From contig NZ_LYVO01000027.1 in the NCBI RefSeq assembly GCF_001984055.1, forward strand, positions 17,582 to 81,581: 64,000 nucleotides of DNA, written 5' to 3'. Positions 35,810 to 44,573 of the stretch are shown piece by piece. A program made the position numbers and the translations under genes. The stretch is from Variovorax sp. KK3 (GTDB taxonomy: Bacteria > Pseudomonadota > Gammaproteobacteria > Burkholderiales > Burkholderiaceae_C). Within the stretch, counting starts at the first letter, position 1. Each line of letters starts with the position of its first letter. Under the pieces are notes generated by a model that had not been told where the DNA came from, searched no databases, and was given only the letters and a program-made list of their open reading frames with translations.

Positions 35810-36790
35810 ATGACGAGACACCACGACACCTCCCGCCGCCGCCTGCTGCAAGCCGCAGCCCTGCTGGCCTTCATGCCTGCATCGCATGCGCAAAGCTTCC
35901 CCAGCAAGCCCGTGCGCATCTACCTGCCCCAGCCACCCGGCGGCGCCGCCGACCGCGTGGCGCGCGTGCTCGGCGAGCGCCTGGAGGCGCGCTGGAAGCA
36001 GCCGGTGGTCATCGAGAACAAGCCCGGCGGCGGCGTCGTGATCGGCACGCAGGCCACGGTGCGCGCCGCACCCGACGGCCACACGCTGGGCCTCTTGGGG
36101 AGCTCGCTCAGCATCAACGCCGTGCAGCGCAAGGATCTCCCGTACGACAGCGAAAAAGACCTGCTGCCCATCGCCCGCATCGGCTACTACACGGTCGCGC
36201 TGGTGGCCGCTGCCGACTTCCCGGCCGCCAACGTGCGCGAGCTGGTGGCGCTGGCCAAGAAGCAGCCGCCCAACCAGCTTTCGTTCGGCTCCAACGGCAT
36301 CGGCACCTCGGCCCAGCTGGCCGGCGAGATGCTCAACCACATGGCCGGCATCCAGCTGCAGCACGTGCCCTACAACGGCGCGGCCAAGATGTACACCGAC
36401 ATCGTCGGCAAGCAGATTCCGCTGGGCTTCGCGGTGGCCAGCTCGGCAGAAAGCTTCGTCAAGGCCGGGCAGCTCAAGGTGCTGGGCGTGACCAGCCTGA
36501 AGCGCAGTCCGCTCTATCCGGATTGGCCGACCATCGCCGAGACGCTGCCGGGTTTCGAAGCGGTCAACTGGGCGGGCTTCGCGGCGCCGGCCGGCGTGCC
36601 GCGCGAGCTGGCACAGCGCCAGGCGAACGACATCCTCGCCGTGCTCGCTGCGCCAGAGGTCGCCAAGGTGATGGCCGAGATGGGCATCGAGATCGCGCCG
36701 CAGGGCCCCGACGAATTCAAGCGCTTCATCCACAGCGAGATCCGGCGCTTCGCCGAAGTCACCAAGCCGCTGAGCGGCGGCACCAATTGA
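35810..36790 (+). CDS. Bug/TctC-family solute-binding protein (module A)
   Basis: A 326-residue binding protein. It has an Arg-rich signal (TSRRRLLQAAALLAFMPASH) ending at HAQ, possibly Tat-type, then SFPSKPVRIYLPQPPGGAAD and the QPVVIENKPGGGVVIGTQA motif. TGGAGA precedes the ATG at 35810. It is followed 14 bases later by the FAD oxidoreductase and is divergent from the LysR gene. It likely brings in the oxidoreductase substrate. Confidence 0.93.
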   Translation: MTRHHDTSRRRLLQAAALLAFMPASHAQSFPSKPVRIYLPQPPGGAADRVARVLGERLEARWKQPVVIENKPGGGVVIGTQATVRAAPDGHTLGLLGSSLSINAVQRKDLPYDSEKDLLPIARIGYYTVALVAAADFPAANVRELVALAKKQPPNQLSFGSNGIGTSAQLAGEMLNHMAGIQLQHVPYNGAAKMYTDIVGKQIPLGFAVASSAESFVKAGQLKVLGVTSLKRSPLYPDWPTIAETLPGFEAVNWAGFAAPAGVPRELAQRQANDILAVLAAPEVAKVMAEMGIEIAPQGPDEFKRFIHSEIRRFAEVTKPLSGGTN

Positions 36791-36804
36791 TCGAGAGAAC
36801 ACGC

Positions 36805-38220
36805 ATGACGACGACTCCAACCCATTCCTATACACGCCGCATCCCCGTCGACGCGCCCTACGACCTGGTGGTGGCCGGCGGCGGCCCGGCCGGCACCGCG
36901 GCCGCCGTGTGCGCCGCGCGGCTCGGCCTGAAGACGCTGCTGGTCGAGGCCACCGGCTGCTTGGGCGGCATGGGCACCTCGGGCCTGGTCGCCTCGTTCG
37001 GGCCGGTGTCCGACGGCGAGCGCATGCTGGTGGGCGGCTTCATGAAGGAACTGCTCGACACCATGTGGCAGCAGAAGGCCTTCGGCCCGCAGGTGGTGCC
37101 CGAATTCCTGAACGCACAGCTCAACCGCTGGGTGCCCTTCAAGCCCGAGCACCTCAAGCGCATCCTCGACGACTTCGCGGTGCAGGCGGGCGTGGAGCTG
37201 CGCTTCTTCAGCCGCGTGGTCGACGTCGAGATGGAAGGCGACCGTCTGCGCGGCGTGGTGCTGAGCAACGTGGAAGGCCTGCGCTTCGTCGAGGCCAAGG
37301 CCTTCGTCGACGCGACCGGCGACGCCGCGCTCGCCGCGCTGGCCGGCGCCGAATGCAAGGTGGTGCTGCGCGACACCGACACCGTGGCGCCCAGCACGCT
37401 GTGCTCGCTGCTCGGCGGCATGCACTGGGACGACCCGGCCTACGGCAGCGACTGGCAAGGCATCGACGCGGTGAAGAACCGCACCAAGGCCGAGCTGCTG
37501 CCGCAGGCCATCGACGACGGCCACTTCACGCAGGAAGACCGCTTCATGCCCGGCATGAACAAGATCGGCGAGCGCACGGCCACCTTGAACGCGGGGCACG
37601 TGTTCCAGCTGAACCCGCTGTCGGTGCGCAGCCTGTCCGACGGCATGGTGTTCGGCCGCAAGCTGGCGCTGGAGTACCTGGAGTTCTATCGACAGTACGT
37701 GCCGGGCTGCGCCGACCTGGAACTGCTGGCCACCGCGCCCGTGATGGGCGTGCGCGACTCGCGCCGCATCGTCGGGGAGTTCGAGCTCGGCATCGAGGAC
37801 TTTCGCAACCGGCGCCAGTTCCCGGACCAGATCGCGGTCTACAACCGCCCGACCGACGTGCACCCCACCGACACCTCGAAGGCCGAGTACGAGCGCTTCC
37901 TGAAGGACTTCCACGGCAAGGACAACCTGGGCCGCGGCGGCTGCGTCGGCATCCCGTACAGCATCCTGGTGCCGCGCGGTGCGCAGAACCTGTGGGTGGC
38001 AGGCCGCTGCCATTCGAGCGACACCAAGGTGCACGGATCGATCCGCGCGCAGTCGGCGGCGTACATGATGGGACAGGCCGTGGGCACGGCGGCTGCGCAG
38101 TCGATCTCGACGGGGCAGCCGGCGTGCGACCTGGATACGCAGGCACTGGTGGAAACGCTTCGACGGGCGGGGGCCTTTCTGCCGCAGGAGACCCTGTCGC
38201 ACGAGATGACGCGGTCGTGA
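36805..38220 (+). CDS. FAD-dependent oxidoreductase (module A)
   Basis: A 471-residue flavoprotein. The Rossmann motif VVAGGGPAGTAAAVCAARLG is at residues 22-41, then EATGCLGGMGTSGLVASFG and a C-terminal GAQNLWVAGRCHSSDTKVHG, as in the FAD_oxidored (PF12831) group. Start MTTTPTHSYTRR. It forms an operon with the upstream Bug protein. The reaction is unknown; family members oxidise small organic acids, alcohols or amines. It is similar in architecture to the protein at 50533-52170. Confidence 0.88.
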   Translation: MTTTPTHSYTRRIPVDAPYDLVVAGGGPAGTAAAVCAARLGLKTLLVEATGCLGGMGTSGLVASFGPVSDGERMLVGGFMKELLDTMWQQKAFGPQVVPEFLNAQLNRWVPFKPEHLKRILDDFAVQAGVELRFFSRVVDVEMEGDRLRGVVLSNVEGLRFVEAKAFVDATGDAALAALAGAECKVVLRDTDTVAPSTLCSLLGGMHWDDPAYGSDWQGIDAVKNRTKAELLPQAIDDGHFTQEDRFMPGMNKIGERTATLNAGHVFQLNPLSVRSLSDGMVFGRKLALEYLEFYRQYVPGCADLELLATAPVMGVRDSRRIVGEFELGIEDFRNRRQFPDQIAVYNRPTDVHPTDTSKAEYERFLKDFHGKDNLGRGGCVGIPYSILVPRGAQNLWVAGRCHSSDTKVHGSIRAQSAAYMMGQAVGTAAAQSISTGQPACDLDTQALVETLRRAGAFLPQETLSHEMTRS

Positions 38221-38251
38221 AGAGATCTCCCTCATCCACACGGAGCGCGCC

Positions 38252-39181
38252 TCACCGCGCCGCAAGCTGCCGCCGCGCCATCTCGCGAAACTCGGTCGGC
38301 CGATGCCCCGTGTGCTTCTTGAAGAAGCGGCCGAAGTAGGCCTCGTCCTCGAAGCCCAGTTCGGCCGCGATCTGCTTGATGCCGAGCGATGAATACACGA
38401 GTTCGCGCTGTGCCTCGTGCACCACGCGCGCGTTCACCGCGTCCTGCGTCGACACGCCCAGCACCTCGCGGCACAGGCGCGTGAGCTGGCCGAGCGTGAT
38501 GCCGAGCGCGTCGGCGTAGCGCTGCGTGGGCTCGCGGCGGCGGAAGCGTTCGTCGAGGAGCGCGCGGAAGCGCTCGATCTGCGCCGCCTTGCGCGTGCGC
38601 GCATTCTCCACCGCCGACTGCGCCACCTCGCCGACACGCGCGATCTGCACGAAGAGCGCAACCAGCAACGACATGCCGGCCGCCACGCGGCCCGCGGTGT
38701 GCACCTGCGATTCGCGATCGATCGCGTCGAAGAGCGGCATCAGCGACTGCGCATGCCGGCTGGCCGGATCGACGCGCAACACCACCGGCCGGTGGATGTG
38801 CCGCAGCAGCTCCGGCGCCGCGATGGCGGCCAGCGATTCAAGTGGCTTCTGCGCGGCGGTGATGACCGGCCCGTCGACGTCGCTGTGAAAGCTGAAGCCG
38901 TGCACCGAGCGGGCCGGCACGACGATGAGGCACGGCGGCTCGAGCGTCCAGCGCACCTCGTCGATCAAGGCCTCGCCGCCGCCGCGCGTGACGTACAGCA
39001 CCTGGATCAGCGCGTCGTGGAAGTGCAGGTCGATCTCCCAGTCGAACAGGCTCGATCGCTCCGGAATGCGCTCGATGTGGACCAGGTCCGCCCAGGCCGG
39101 TTGCTCGCCGCTTTCGCCGTAGAGCGCGACGTTGTGCACCGATCTGCGCGGCGGCCTGGCGTTGGAGGCGTGGACGGCCAT
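38252..39181 (-). CDS. AraC/XylS-family regulator
   Basis: A 309-residue regulator. The N-terminal cupin-like effector domain (HFHDALIQVLYVTRGGGEAL) is followed by the C-terminal double helix-turn-helix (LGITLGQLTRLCREVLG, then LGIKQIAAELGFEDEAYFGR). It is PobR-like in layout. It is divergent from the SDR/KstD-like/Bug group starting at 39286, which it probably activates in response to an aromatic or steroid-like acid. Confidence 0.93.
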   Translation of the reverse strand: MAVHASNARPPRRSVHNVALYGESGEQPAWADLVHIERIPERSSLFDWEIDLHFHDALIQVLYVTRGGGEALIDEVRWTLEPPCLIVVPARSVHGFSFHSDVDGPVITAAQKPLESLAAIAAPELLRHIHRPVVLRVDPASRHAQSLMPLFDAIDRESQVHTAGRVAAGMSLLVALFVQIARVGEVAQSAVENARTRKAAQIERFRALLDERFRRREPTQRYADALGITLGQLTRLCREVLGVSTQDAVNARVVHEAQRELVYSSLGIKQIAAELGFEDEAYFGRFFKKHTGHRPTEFREMARRQLAAR

Positions 39182-39285
39182 GCACGAATTGTCCGGTCCT
39201 TTGCCGGCTTTGTCGATTGAAGGAAGAGCGCCCGTCGCCGATGCTTGGCCCCACTGGATTGCAGTGGAACGACGGAGACAAGCGC

Positions 39286-40149
39286 ATGAGCAAAGAACAA
39301 AACACGGGCCGCGCCGACGAATCGTCCGGGTCCGCGACCCGGGGATGGCTGGGCCTCGAAGGCCGCGTCTGCGTGGTCAGCGGCGCCGGCAGCGGCATCG
39401 GCGCGGCGGTGGCGAAAGGGCTGATCGAGGCCGGCGCGCGGGTCGCGCTGCTCGATCGCGACCTTGCCGCGGCCCGCCGCGTGGCTCAGCGCCTGGACGC
39501 GGCCGGGCGCGCCTTCGCCATCGACTGCGACATCGCCGACGAGGCCGCCGTGCAAGCCGCCGCCGCGACGGTGCGCGCGGAGTTCGGGCCGGTCTCGGTG
39601 CTAGTCAACAACGCAGGCATGCTCAAGCCCGGCAGCCTGGAGACGGTGCCGCTCGCCGATTGGAACGCGGCGCTCGCGGTCAACCTCACCGGCTACCTGC
39701 TGTGCTCGCGCGCGTTCGGCCGCGACATGCTGGCGCACGGCCGCGGCAGCATCGTGAACGTGGCGTCGGTCTCGGCACTGCACCCGCAAACGCAGAGCGG
39801 CGCCTACAGCCCGAGCAAGGCCGCGGTGCTGCTGCTGTCGCGGCAACTGGCCGCCGAATGGGGGCCGCGCGGCGTGCGCAGCAACGCGATCTGCCCCGGG
39901 ATGATCCGCACCGCGCTGTCGGCCACCTTCTACGAAGAGCCCGGCTTCGAGGCGCGCCGCGCCGCGGTGACGGCCAGCCGACGCGTCGGCGAGCCGATCG
40001 ACATCGCGAACCCCGCGCTCTTCCTGGCCAGCGACCGCTCGGCCTACCTGAACGGCGCCGAACTGCTCGTCGACGGTGGCCTGGGCTGCATGTTGATGGA
40101 CATGGTGCCGCGGCCCGGCTTCAACGACCGCGCGGCAGCCGCTGCCTGA
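39286..40149 (+). CDS. Short-chain dehydrogenase/reductase (SDR)
   Basis: A 287-residue NAD(P)-dependent SDR. The nucleotide motif VVSGAGSGIGAAVAKGL, the structural NNAGM, and the catalytic Ser (NVASVSALHPQ) with GAYSPSKAAV (Tyr and Lys) are all intact. The start at 39286 is preceded by GGAGACAAG. The downstream KstD-like gene follows after a tandem repeat. Together they fit oxidation of a cyclic alcohol then dehydrogenation of the ketone. Confidence 0.93.
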   Translation: MSKEQNTGRADESSGSATRGWLGLEGRVCVVSGAGSGIGAAVAKGLIEAGARVALLDRDLAAARRVAQRLDAAGRAFAIDCDIADEAAVQAAAATVRAEFGPVSVLVNNAGMLKPGSLETVPLADWNAALAVNLTGYLLCSRAFGRDMLAHGRGSIVNVASVSALHPQTQSGAYSPSKAAVLLLSRQLAAEWGPRGVRSNAICPGMIRTALSATFYEEPGFEARRAAVTASRRVGEPIDIANPALFLASDRSAYLNGAELLVDGGLGCMLMDMVPRPGFNDRAAAAA

Positions 40150-40159
40150 ACGGCGCACC

Positions 40160-40214
40160 GCCGCTCATCCCCGCTCATATCCCCGCTCATATCCCCGTTC
40201 ATATCCCCGCTCAC
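40160..40214. repeat. 12-base tandem repeat CCCCGCTCATAT
   Basis: Two perfect copies (40169-40180, 40181-40192), one copy with a single change (CCCCGTTCATAT, 40193-40204) and flanking partial copies (40160-40168, 40205-40214) lie between the SDR and KstD-like genes. The array is just upstream of the ribosome-binding site of the second gene. Its length may vary between strains. Confidence 0.85.
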
Positions 40215-40241
40215 GCAGACCCGACGACAAGGAGACAAGCC

Positions 40242-42014
40242 ATGACGCACACCACATCCGCCCCGCGCGACATCACCTGCGACCTGCTGGTCGTCGGCTC
40301 GGGCGCCGGCGGGCTCTCGACCGCCATCGTCGCGAAGAAGCACGGGCTCGACGTGGTGGTGATCGAGAAGGAACCCTTCTTCGGCGGCACCACCGCGTAT
40401 TCGGGCGGCGTGCTGTGGATTCCCGGCAATGCGCATGGCCGGGCCCACGCCCCGCAGGACTCGCGCGCGGCAGCGATGACCTACCTGCGCGACCAGGCCG
40501 GGCCCTTCTTCGACGAGGCCGCCGTCGGAGCCTTCCTCGATCACGCACCGGAGATGGTCGCGTGGTTCGAGCGCGAGACCGACGTGAAGTTCGTGCCGAC
40601 GATGTACCCCGACTACCACCCCGACGCGCCCGGTGGCGTGGACATCGGCCGCTCCATCCTCGCCGCGCCCTACGACGCGCGCGGCCTCGGCGCCGAGATC
40701 CGCCGGCTGCGCCCGCCGCTCGCGACCATCACCTTCATCGGCATGATGTTCAACTCGTCGAACGCCGACCTCAAGCACTTCTTCAACGCGACGAAGTCGA
40801 TCGCGTCGGCCGCCTACGTGGCACGGCGACTGGCCGGCCACTTCAAGGACCTGCTGCTGTACCGGCGCGGCGTGCAGGTGACCAGCGGCAACGCGCTGGC
40901 GGCCCGGCTCGCGAAGAGCTGCTTCGACCTCGGCATTCCGATCCACACCGAGGCCGCCGCGCGCGAGCTGCTGCTGCGCGGCGGCAAGGTGACGGGCGCT
41001 CTCGTGCGTGGCAAGGACGAAGAGCTGCGCATCACTGCGCGGCGCGGCGTGGTGCTGGCCTGCGGCGGCTACCCGCACGACGTCGAACGCATCACCAGGA
41101 CCTACCCGCACCTGCAACGCGGCGGCGAGCACCTGTCGCCCGTGCCGACGGGCAACACCGGCGACGGCCTGAAGCTGGCCGAGCGCATCGGCGCCAAGGT
41201 CGACATGCGCTTCGAAGGCGAAGGCGCGGCGGCCTGGATGCCGGTGTCGCGTGTGCCGCTGCCGGGCGGCCGCTTCGGCGTGTTCCCGCACCTGCTGGAC
41301 CGCTACAAGCCCGGCATCATCGGCGTGCTTCGCAACGGGCGGCGCTTCACCAACGAATCGAACTCGTACCACAACGTGGGCGCCGCGATGATCGCGGCCT
41401 GTCGCGGCCAGCGCGAAACGGCGATGTGGCTGGTGTGCGACCGGGCCACCATCGCGAAGTACGGCCTGGGCTTCGCGAAGCCCTCGCCCATGCCGCTCGG
41501 CGGGCTGGTGCGCAAAGGCTATCTTTTCAAAGGCCGCACGCTGGCCGAACTGGGCCGCGCCACCGGCATCGATGCGCAGGCGCTCGAAGCGACCGTGCGC
41601 GAGTACAACGCCGGCGCCGAGCATGGCGTGGATGCGCAGTTCGGCCGCGGCACGACCGCGTTCAACCGCTACCTCGCCGATCCCGAGCACAAGCCCAACC
41701 CCTGCGTCGCGCCGATCGGCAAGGGCCCGTACTACGCAGTGAAGGTGGTCATGGGCGACCTCGGCACCTTCGACGGGCTGCGCACCGACACGGTCGGGCA
41801 GGTGCTGCGCGACGACGGCAGCGCCGTGTCCGGACTGTTCGCGGTGGGCAACGACCGCGCCAGCATCATGGGCGGCAACTACCCCGGTGCCGGCATCACG
41901 CTGGGGCCGAACATGACCTTCGGCTACATCACCGGGCGCTTCGTCGCCGGCATGGAGCGGCAACCGGCCGACCAGCCCGCACAAGCCGTTCATGAGATGC
42001 GCCACGCCGCGTAG
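40242..42014 (+). CDS. KstD-like FAD-dependent dehydrogenase
   Basis: A 590-residue flavoprotein. It has the Rossmann motif VVGSGAGGLSTAIVAKKHG, then EPFFGGTTAYSGGVLW and the C-terminal NYPGAGITLGPNMTFGYI, which is typical of 3-ketosteroid-delta-1-dehydrogenases and related enzymes. ACAAGGAGACAAG precedes the ATG. It may desaturate a cyclic ketone made by the SDR. Being KstD-like does not prove a steroid substrate, as many Betaproteobacterial homologues act on smaller rings. Confidence 0.9.
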   Translation: MTHTTSAPRDITCDLLVVGSGAGGLSTAIVAKKHGLDVVVIEKEPFFGGTTAYSGGVLWIPGNAHGRAHAPQDSRAAAMTYLRDQAGPFFDEAAVGAFLDHAPEMVAWFERETDVKFVPTMYPDYHPDAPGGVDIGRSILAAPYDARGLGAEIRRLRPPLATITFIGMMFNSSNADLKHFFNATKSIASAAYVARRLAGHFKDLLLYRRGVQVTSGNALAARLAKSCFDLGIPIHTEAAARELLLRGGKVTGALVRGKDEELRITARRGVVLACGGYPHDVERITRTYPHLQRGGEHLSPVPTGNTGDGLKLAERIGAKVDMRFEGEGAAAWMPVSRVPLPGGRFGVFPHLLDRYKPGIIGVLRNGRRFTNESNSYHNVGAAMIAACRGQRETAMWLVCDRATIAKYGLGFAKPSPMPLGGLVRKGYLFKGRTLAELGRATGIDAQALEATVREYNAGAEHGVDAQFGRGTTAFNRYLADPEHKPNPCVAPIGKGPYYAVKVVMGDLGTFDGLRTDTVGQVLRDDGSAVSGLFAVGNDRASIMGGNYPGAGITLGPNMTFGYITGRFVAGMERQPADQPAQAVHEMRHAA

Positions 42015-42022
42015 GCGCAGGC

Positions 42023-42058
42023 ACCGGCGGCACCGGCGGCACCGGCGGCACCGGCACG
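42023..42058. repeat. 9-base tandem repeat CACCGGCGG
   Basis: Three exact copies (42023-42031, 42032-42040, 42041-42049) and a fourth partial copy follow directly after the KstD-like stop codon, before the next Bug gene. It is non-coding and could be strain-variable. Confidence 0.85.
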
Positions 42059-42120
42059 AGCACCGCTCCCGGCCCGCACGATCTTTCAGTTCGCGTTCAC
42101 GACAACCACGGAGACACACC

Positions 42121-43131
42121 ATGAAGACCTTCACCCACCGCGCGCCCCTCACGCGCCGAAACATCGCCAAGGCCGCCGCGGCCGCCTGCCTGCTCGGCGC
42201 CATCGGCTCGACCGCCTTCGCGGAGCAACCGGCCTCCAGCTGGCCCATCAAGCCGATCCGCCTGGTCGTCGGCTTCCCGGCCGGCGGCACCACCGACGTG
42301 ATGGCACGCGTGGTCTCCGCGCCGCTGCAGAAGGCGCTGGGGCAGGCCGTGATCGTCGACAACAAGCCCGGTGCCAGCGGCAACCTCGGCGTCGGCGAAG
42401 TCATCCGGGCACCGGCCGACGGCTACACGCTGATGGTCGCGCCGATCTCGGTGCAGACCGCGAACCCGCACCTGTTCAAGCCCGCGCTGAATCCCGAGAA
42501 GGACCTGCAGCCGGTCGTCAGCCTGGGCCATGCGCAGCTCTACCTGGTCGCGAAGAAGGACCTGCCCGCCAAGACCGCCAAGGACCTCGTGCAGATGGCG
42601 AAGGCCAGCCCCGGCAAGCTCAGCTACGGCTCGGGTGGCCCCGGCACGCAGATGCACCTGGTCGGCGAGCTGTTCAAGCAGCAGGCCGGCATCGATGCGG
42701 TGCACGTGCCCTACCGCGGCGCCGCACCCGCACTGCAGGACATCCTGGCCGGGCAGATCGACTACTACTTCGACCCCGCCACCGGCTTCCAGCACATTCG
42801 CGAAGGCCGCGCCAAGCTGCTGGCGGTGACGGGCGCGAAGCGATCGCCCTTCTTCCCCGATGCACCGACGCTCACCGAGCTGGGCATTCCGGGCGTGGAG
42901 TTGGGCAACTGGTTCGGCGTGTTCGCGCCGGCCGGCACGCCGAAGGAGATCGTGGCCCGCATCGGCAGCGAGATCGCGAAGGCCATGGCGCAGCCCGAGG
43001 TGAAGCAGCGCTTCGCGGACCTGGGCGCGGATGCGGTGGTGCAGGATGCGGCTGCTTTCCGCAAGACGATCGCGCAAGAGAGCACGGTGTTGTCGGGTTT
43101 GATCCGCGATCGGCGCATCGTGGTGGACTGA
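42121..43131 (+). CDS. Bug/TctC-family solute-binding protein
   Basis: A 336-residue periplasmic protein. Its signal peptide carries Arg-Arg (LTRRNIAKAAAAACLLGAIG), then SSWPIKPIRLVVGFPAGGTTD and QAVIVDNKPGASGNLGVGEV, both Bug hallmarks. GGAGACACACC precedes the ATG. It closes the SDR/KstD-like group and may import their substrate. Confidence 0.93.
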   Translation: MKTFTHRAPLTRRNIAKAAAAACLLGAIGSTAFAEQPASSWPIKPIRLVVGFPAGGTTDVMARVVSAPLQKALGQAVIVDNKPGASGNLGVGEVIRAPADGYTLMVAPISVQTANPHLFKPALNPEKDLQPVVSLGHAQLYLVAKKDLPAKTAKDLVQMAKASPGKLSYGSGGPGTQMHLVGELFKQQAGIDAVHVPYRGAAPALQDILAGQIDYYFDPATGFQHIREGRAKLLAVTGAKRSPFFPDAPTLTELGIPGVELGNWFGVFAPAGTPKEIVARIGSEIAKAMAQPEVKQRFADLGADAVVQDAAAFRKTIAQESTVLSGLIRDRRIVVD

Positions 43132-43235
43132 CCTGGTCCGAATGGACTGACTTCTCCAGCGGCCTGCGGGGCCTTGCACGCGCATCGCGTGACAAATGCC
43201 CGCACGTCGCGATCCAACTTTCGATTCGCTCGCCA

Positions 43236-43256
43236 TTTTGGCAACGATTGCCGAAA
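43236..43256. promoter_or_regulatory. Inverted repeat before the CsgG-like cluster
   Basis: TTTTGGCAA (43236-43244) and TTGCCGAAA (43248-43256) make a nearly perfect inverted repeat with a 3-base centre in the 239-base spacer before 43371. The local sequence is less G+C-rich than around it. It is probably an operator or promoter element; no run of T follows, so it is not a terminator. Confidence 0.35.
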
Positions 43257-43370
43257 TGACACGTACCATCTGCGCTGTCAAAAACACCAACGCGGTGGGC
43301 GCCGCAACCGGAACGGATGTTCCGTCGGGTCTTCTGATCGAGGGCTTGCGCACACGGCGAATCGGCGAGG

Positions 43371-44573
43371 ATGGAGAACCCGTTGAAGAATTTCGTGCGT
43401 GCGCTTTGCGCCTGCGTGCTGTCGACTGCTGCGCTGTTGCCGCAGGCCGCATCTGCCCAGGGCACCCAGGTCGCCCGGGTCGCTTTCGCCGGCATGGCCT
43501 ATGCCGGCGATGCCGCATCCCTCGAGACCCGCTTCCCCTTCTCGCGCCAATACGAAAAGCGCGTGGAAGCGGCAGACACCCGCGTCGACGCACAGATCCG
43601 CGCCGCCATCGGCAAGTCGGCACCGCGCCATTTCGAGGTGCTGCCCGGCCTCATCGATGAGCTGAAGGGCCGCGACCAGGCGCTCGTCACCTCGCTGGTC
43701 ATCAATTCCGAGACCGTGTCCGTCGAGACCTTCGGCCCGCTGCGCAAGCTGTTCGTGCTGATCCGCGGGCAGGCGCTGTTCTTCGACTTCAAGACGCAGA
43801 CGGTCATCCGCTCGTACCCGTTGAGCTTCGCGTACATCGACGTGTTCGACCGCGAGCCGACGCAAGACGACATGCTCGCCCGCGTGCGCAGCGTGTACGA
43901 GGGCGCGGCGGGCAAGCCGGGCATCTTCGCGCGCTATGCCGAGGTGCTGGCCGACGCGACCATTCCCACGCAGGTGTCGCGCTTCCTCAAGGTAACCGAC
44001 GTGACGGTGAGCGACGCCGTCGCCGCCAGCTTGCCCGCCTACCTGAAGGACAGCCCCGGCGTCGCGCAGACCTGGGCGGCCGACATGGTGAGCGAGGCCA
44101 TCTCGACGCGCGCCGGCGTGCCGATCATTCCCTACACCAAGGGCTACGCGGTCGGCAACGTGTTCCCGATGCGCGTGTCGGACGGCACGGTGTTCAACCT
44201 CAAGCTGCCCGAGCCCGACTACGCGATCTCGGTGGACCTGACCAACGTCAAGAAGGTGCAGTTCGGCCAGGCGGCCGCGGGCAGCAGCTTCATCTACGGC
44301 ACCTTCGCCACCGTCAAGGTCCAGCTGCCCGGCATGGGCACGCCCTACATGGACTCGTCGTTCAAGAACGGCGAGACGAAGGTCGTGCCGGCCACGCAGA
44401 CCTTCGTCGACGACTTCCCCGCGTACTACGACTCGTGGAACGCGCTCTTCCGGCGCGTGGCCGAGGCCATGGCCGGCAAGGACCAGGCCGCCTGGCTCAA
44501 GGCGGCGGCTTCGGCGCCGGACATCCAGACCCAGCTTCTGAAAACCAAGGAAATGATCGAACAATGCAAGTAA
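43371..44573 (+). CDS. Secreted hypothetical protein, first gene of CsgG-like cluster
   Basis: A 400-residue exported protein. Its signal peptide is around residues 5-28 (KNFVRALCACVLSTAALL) and ends at ASAQG. No known domain is recognised; the mature part is mixed alpha/beta with a C-terminal helix ending EMIEQCK. The start may instead be the TTG at 43383, which has GGAG 6 bases upstream. The ATG at 43371 is kept as the conventional choice. Its last codons overlap the next gene by 10 bases, tying it to the cluster. Confidence 0.78.
   Translation: MENPLKNFVRALCACVLSTAALLPQAASAQGTQVARVAFAGMAYAGDAASLETRFPFSRQYEKRVEAADTRVDAQIRAAIGKSAPRHFEVLPGLIDELKGRDQALVTSLVINSETVSVETFGPLRKLFVLIRGQALFFDFKTQTVIRSYPLSFAYIDVFDREPTQDDMLARVRSVYEGAAGKPGIFARYAEVLADATIPTQVSRFLKVTDVTVSDAVAASLPAYLKDSPGVAQTWAADMVSEAISTRAGVPIIPYTKGYAVGNVFPMRVSDGTVFNLKLPEPDYAISVDLTNVKKVQFGQAAAGSSFIYGTFATVKVQLPGMGTPYMDSSFKNGETKVVPATQTFVDDFPAYYDSWNALFRRVAEAMAGKDQAAWLKAAASAPDIQTQLLKTKEMIEQCK

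Noticed and set aside
34763..36835. A 690-codon frame fusing a LysR protein to an upstream stretch
   Set aside because: The first 380 or so codons are an antisense shadow of the Bug gene at 35810-36790. The real LysR start is the ATG at 35686.
40160..40214. CRISPR-like array
   Set aside because: The unit is only 12 bases, copies are directly adjacent without spacers, and no cas gene is near, so it is a tandem repeat.
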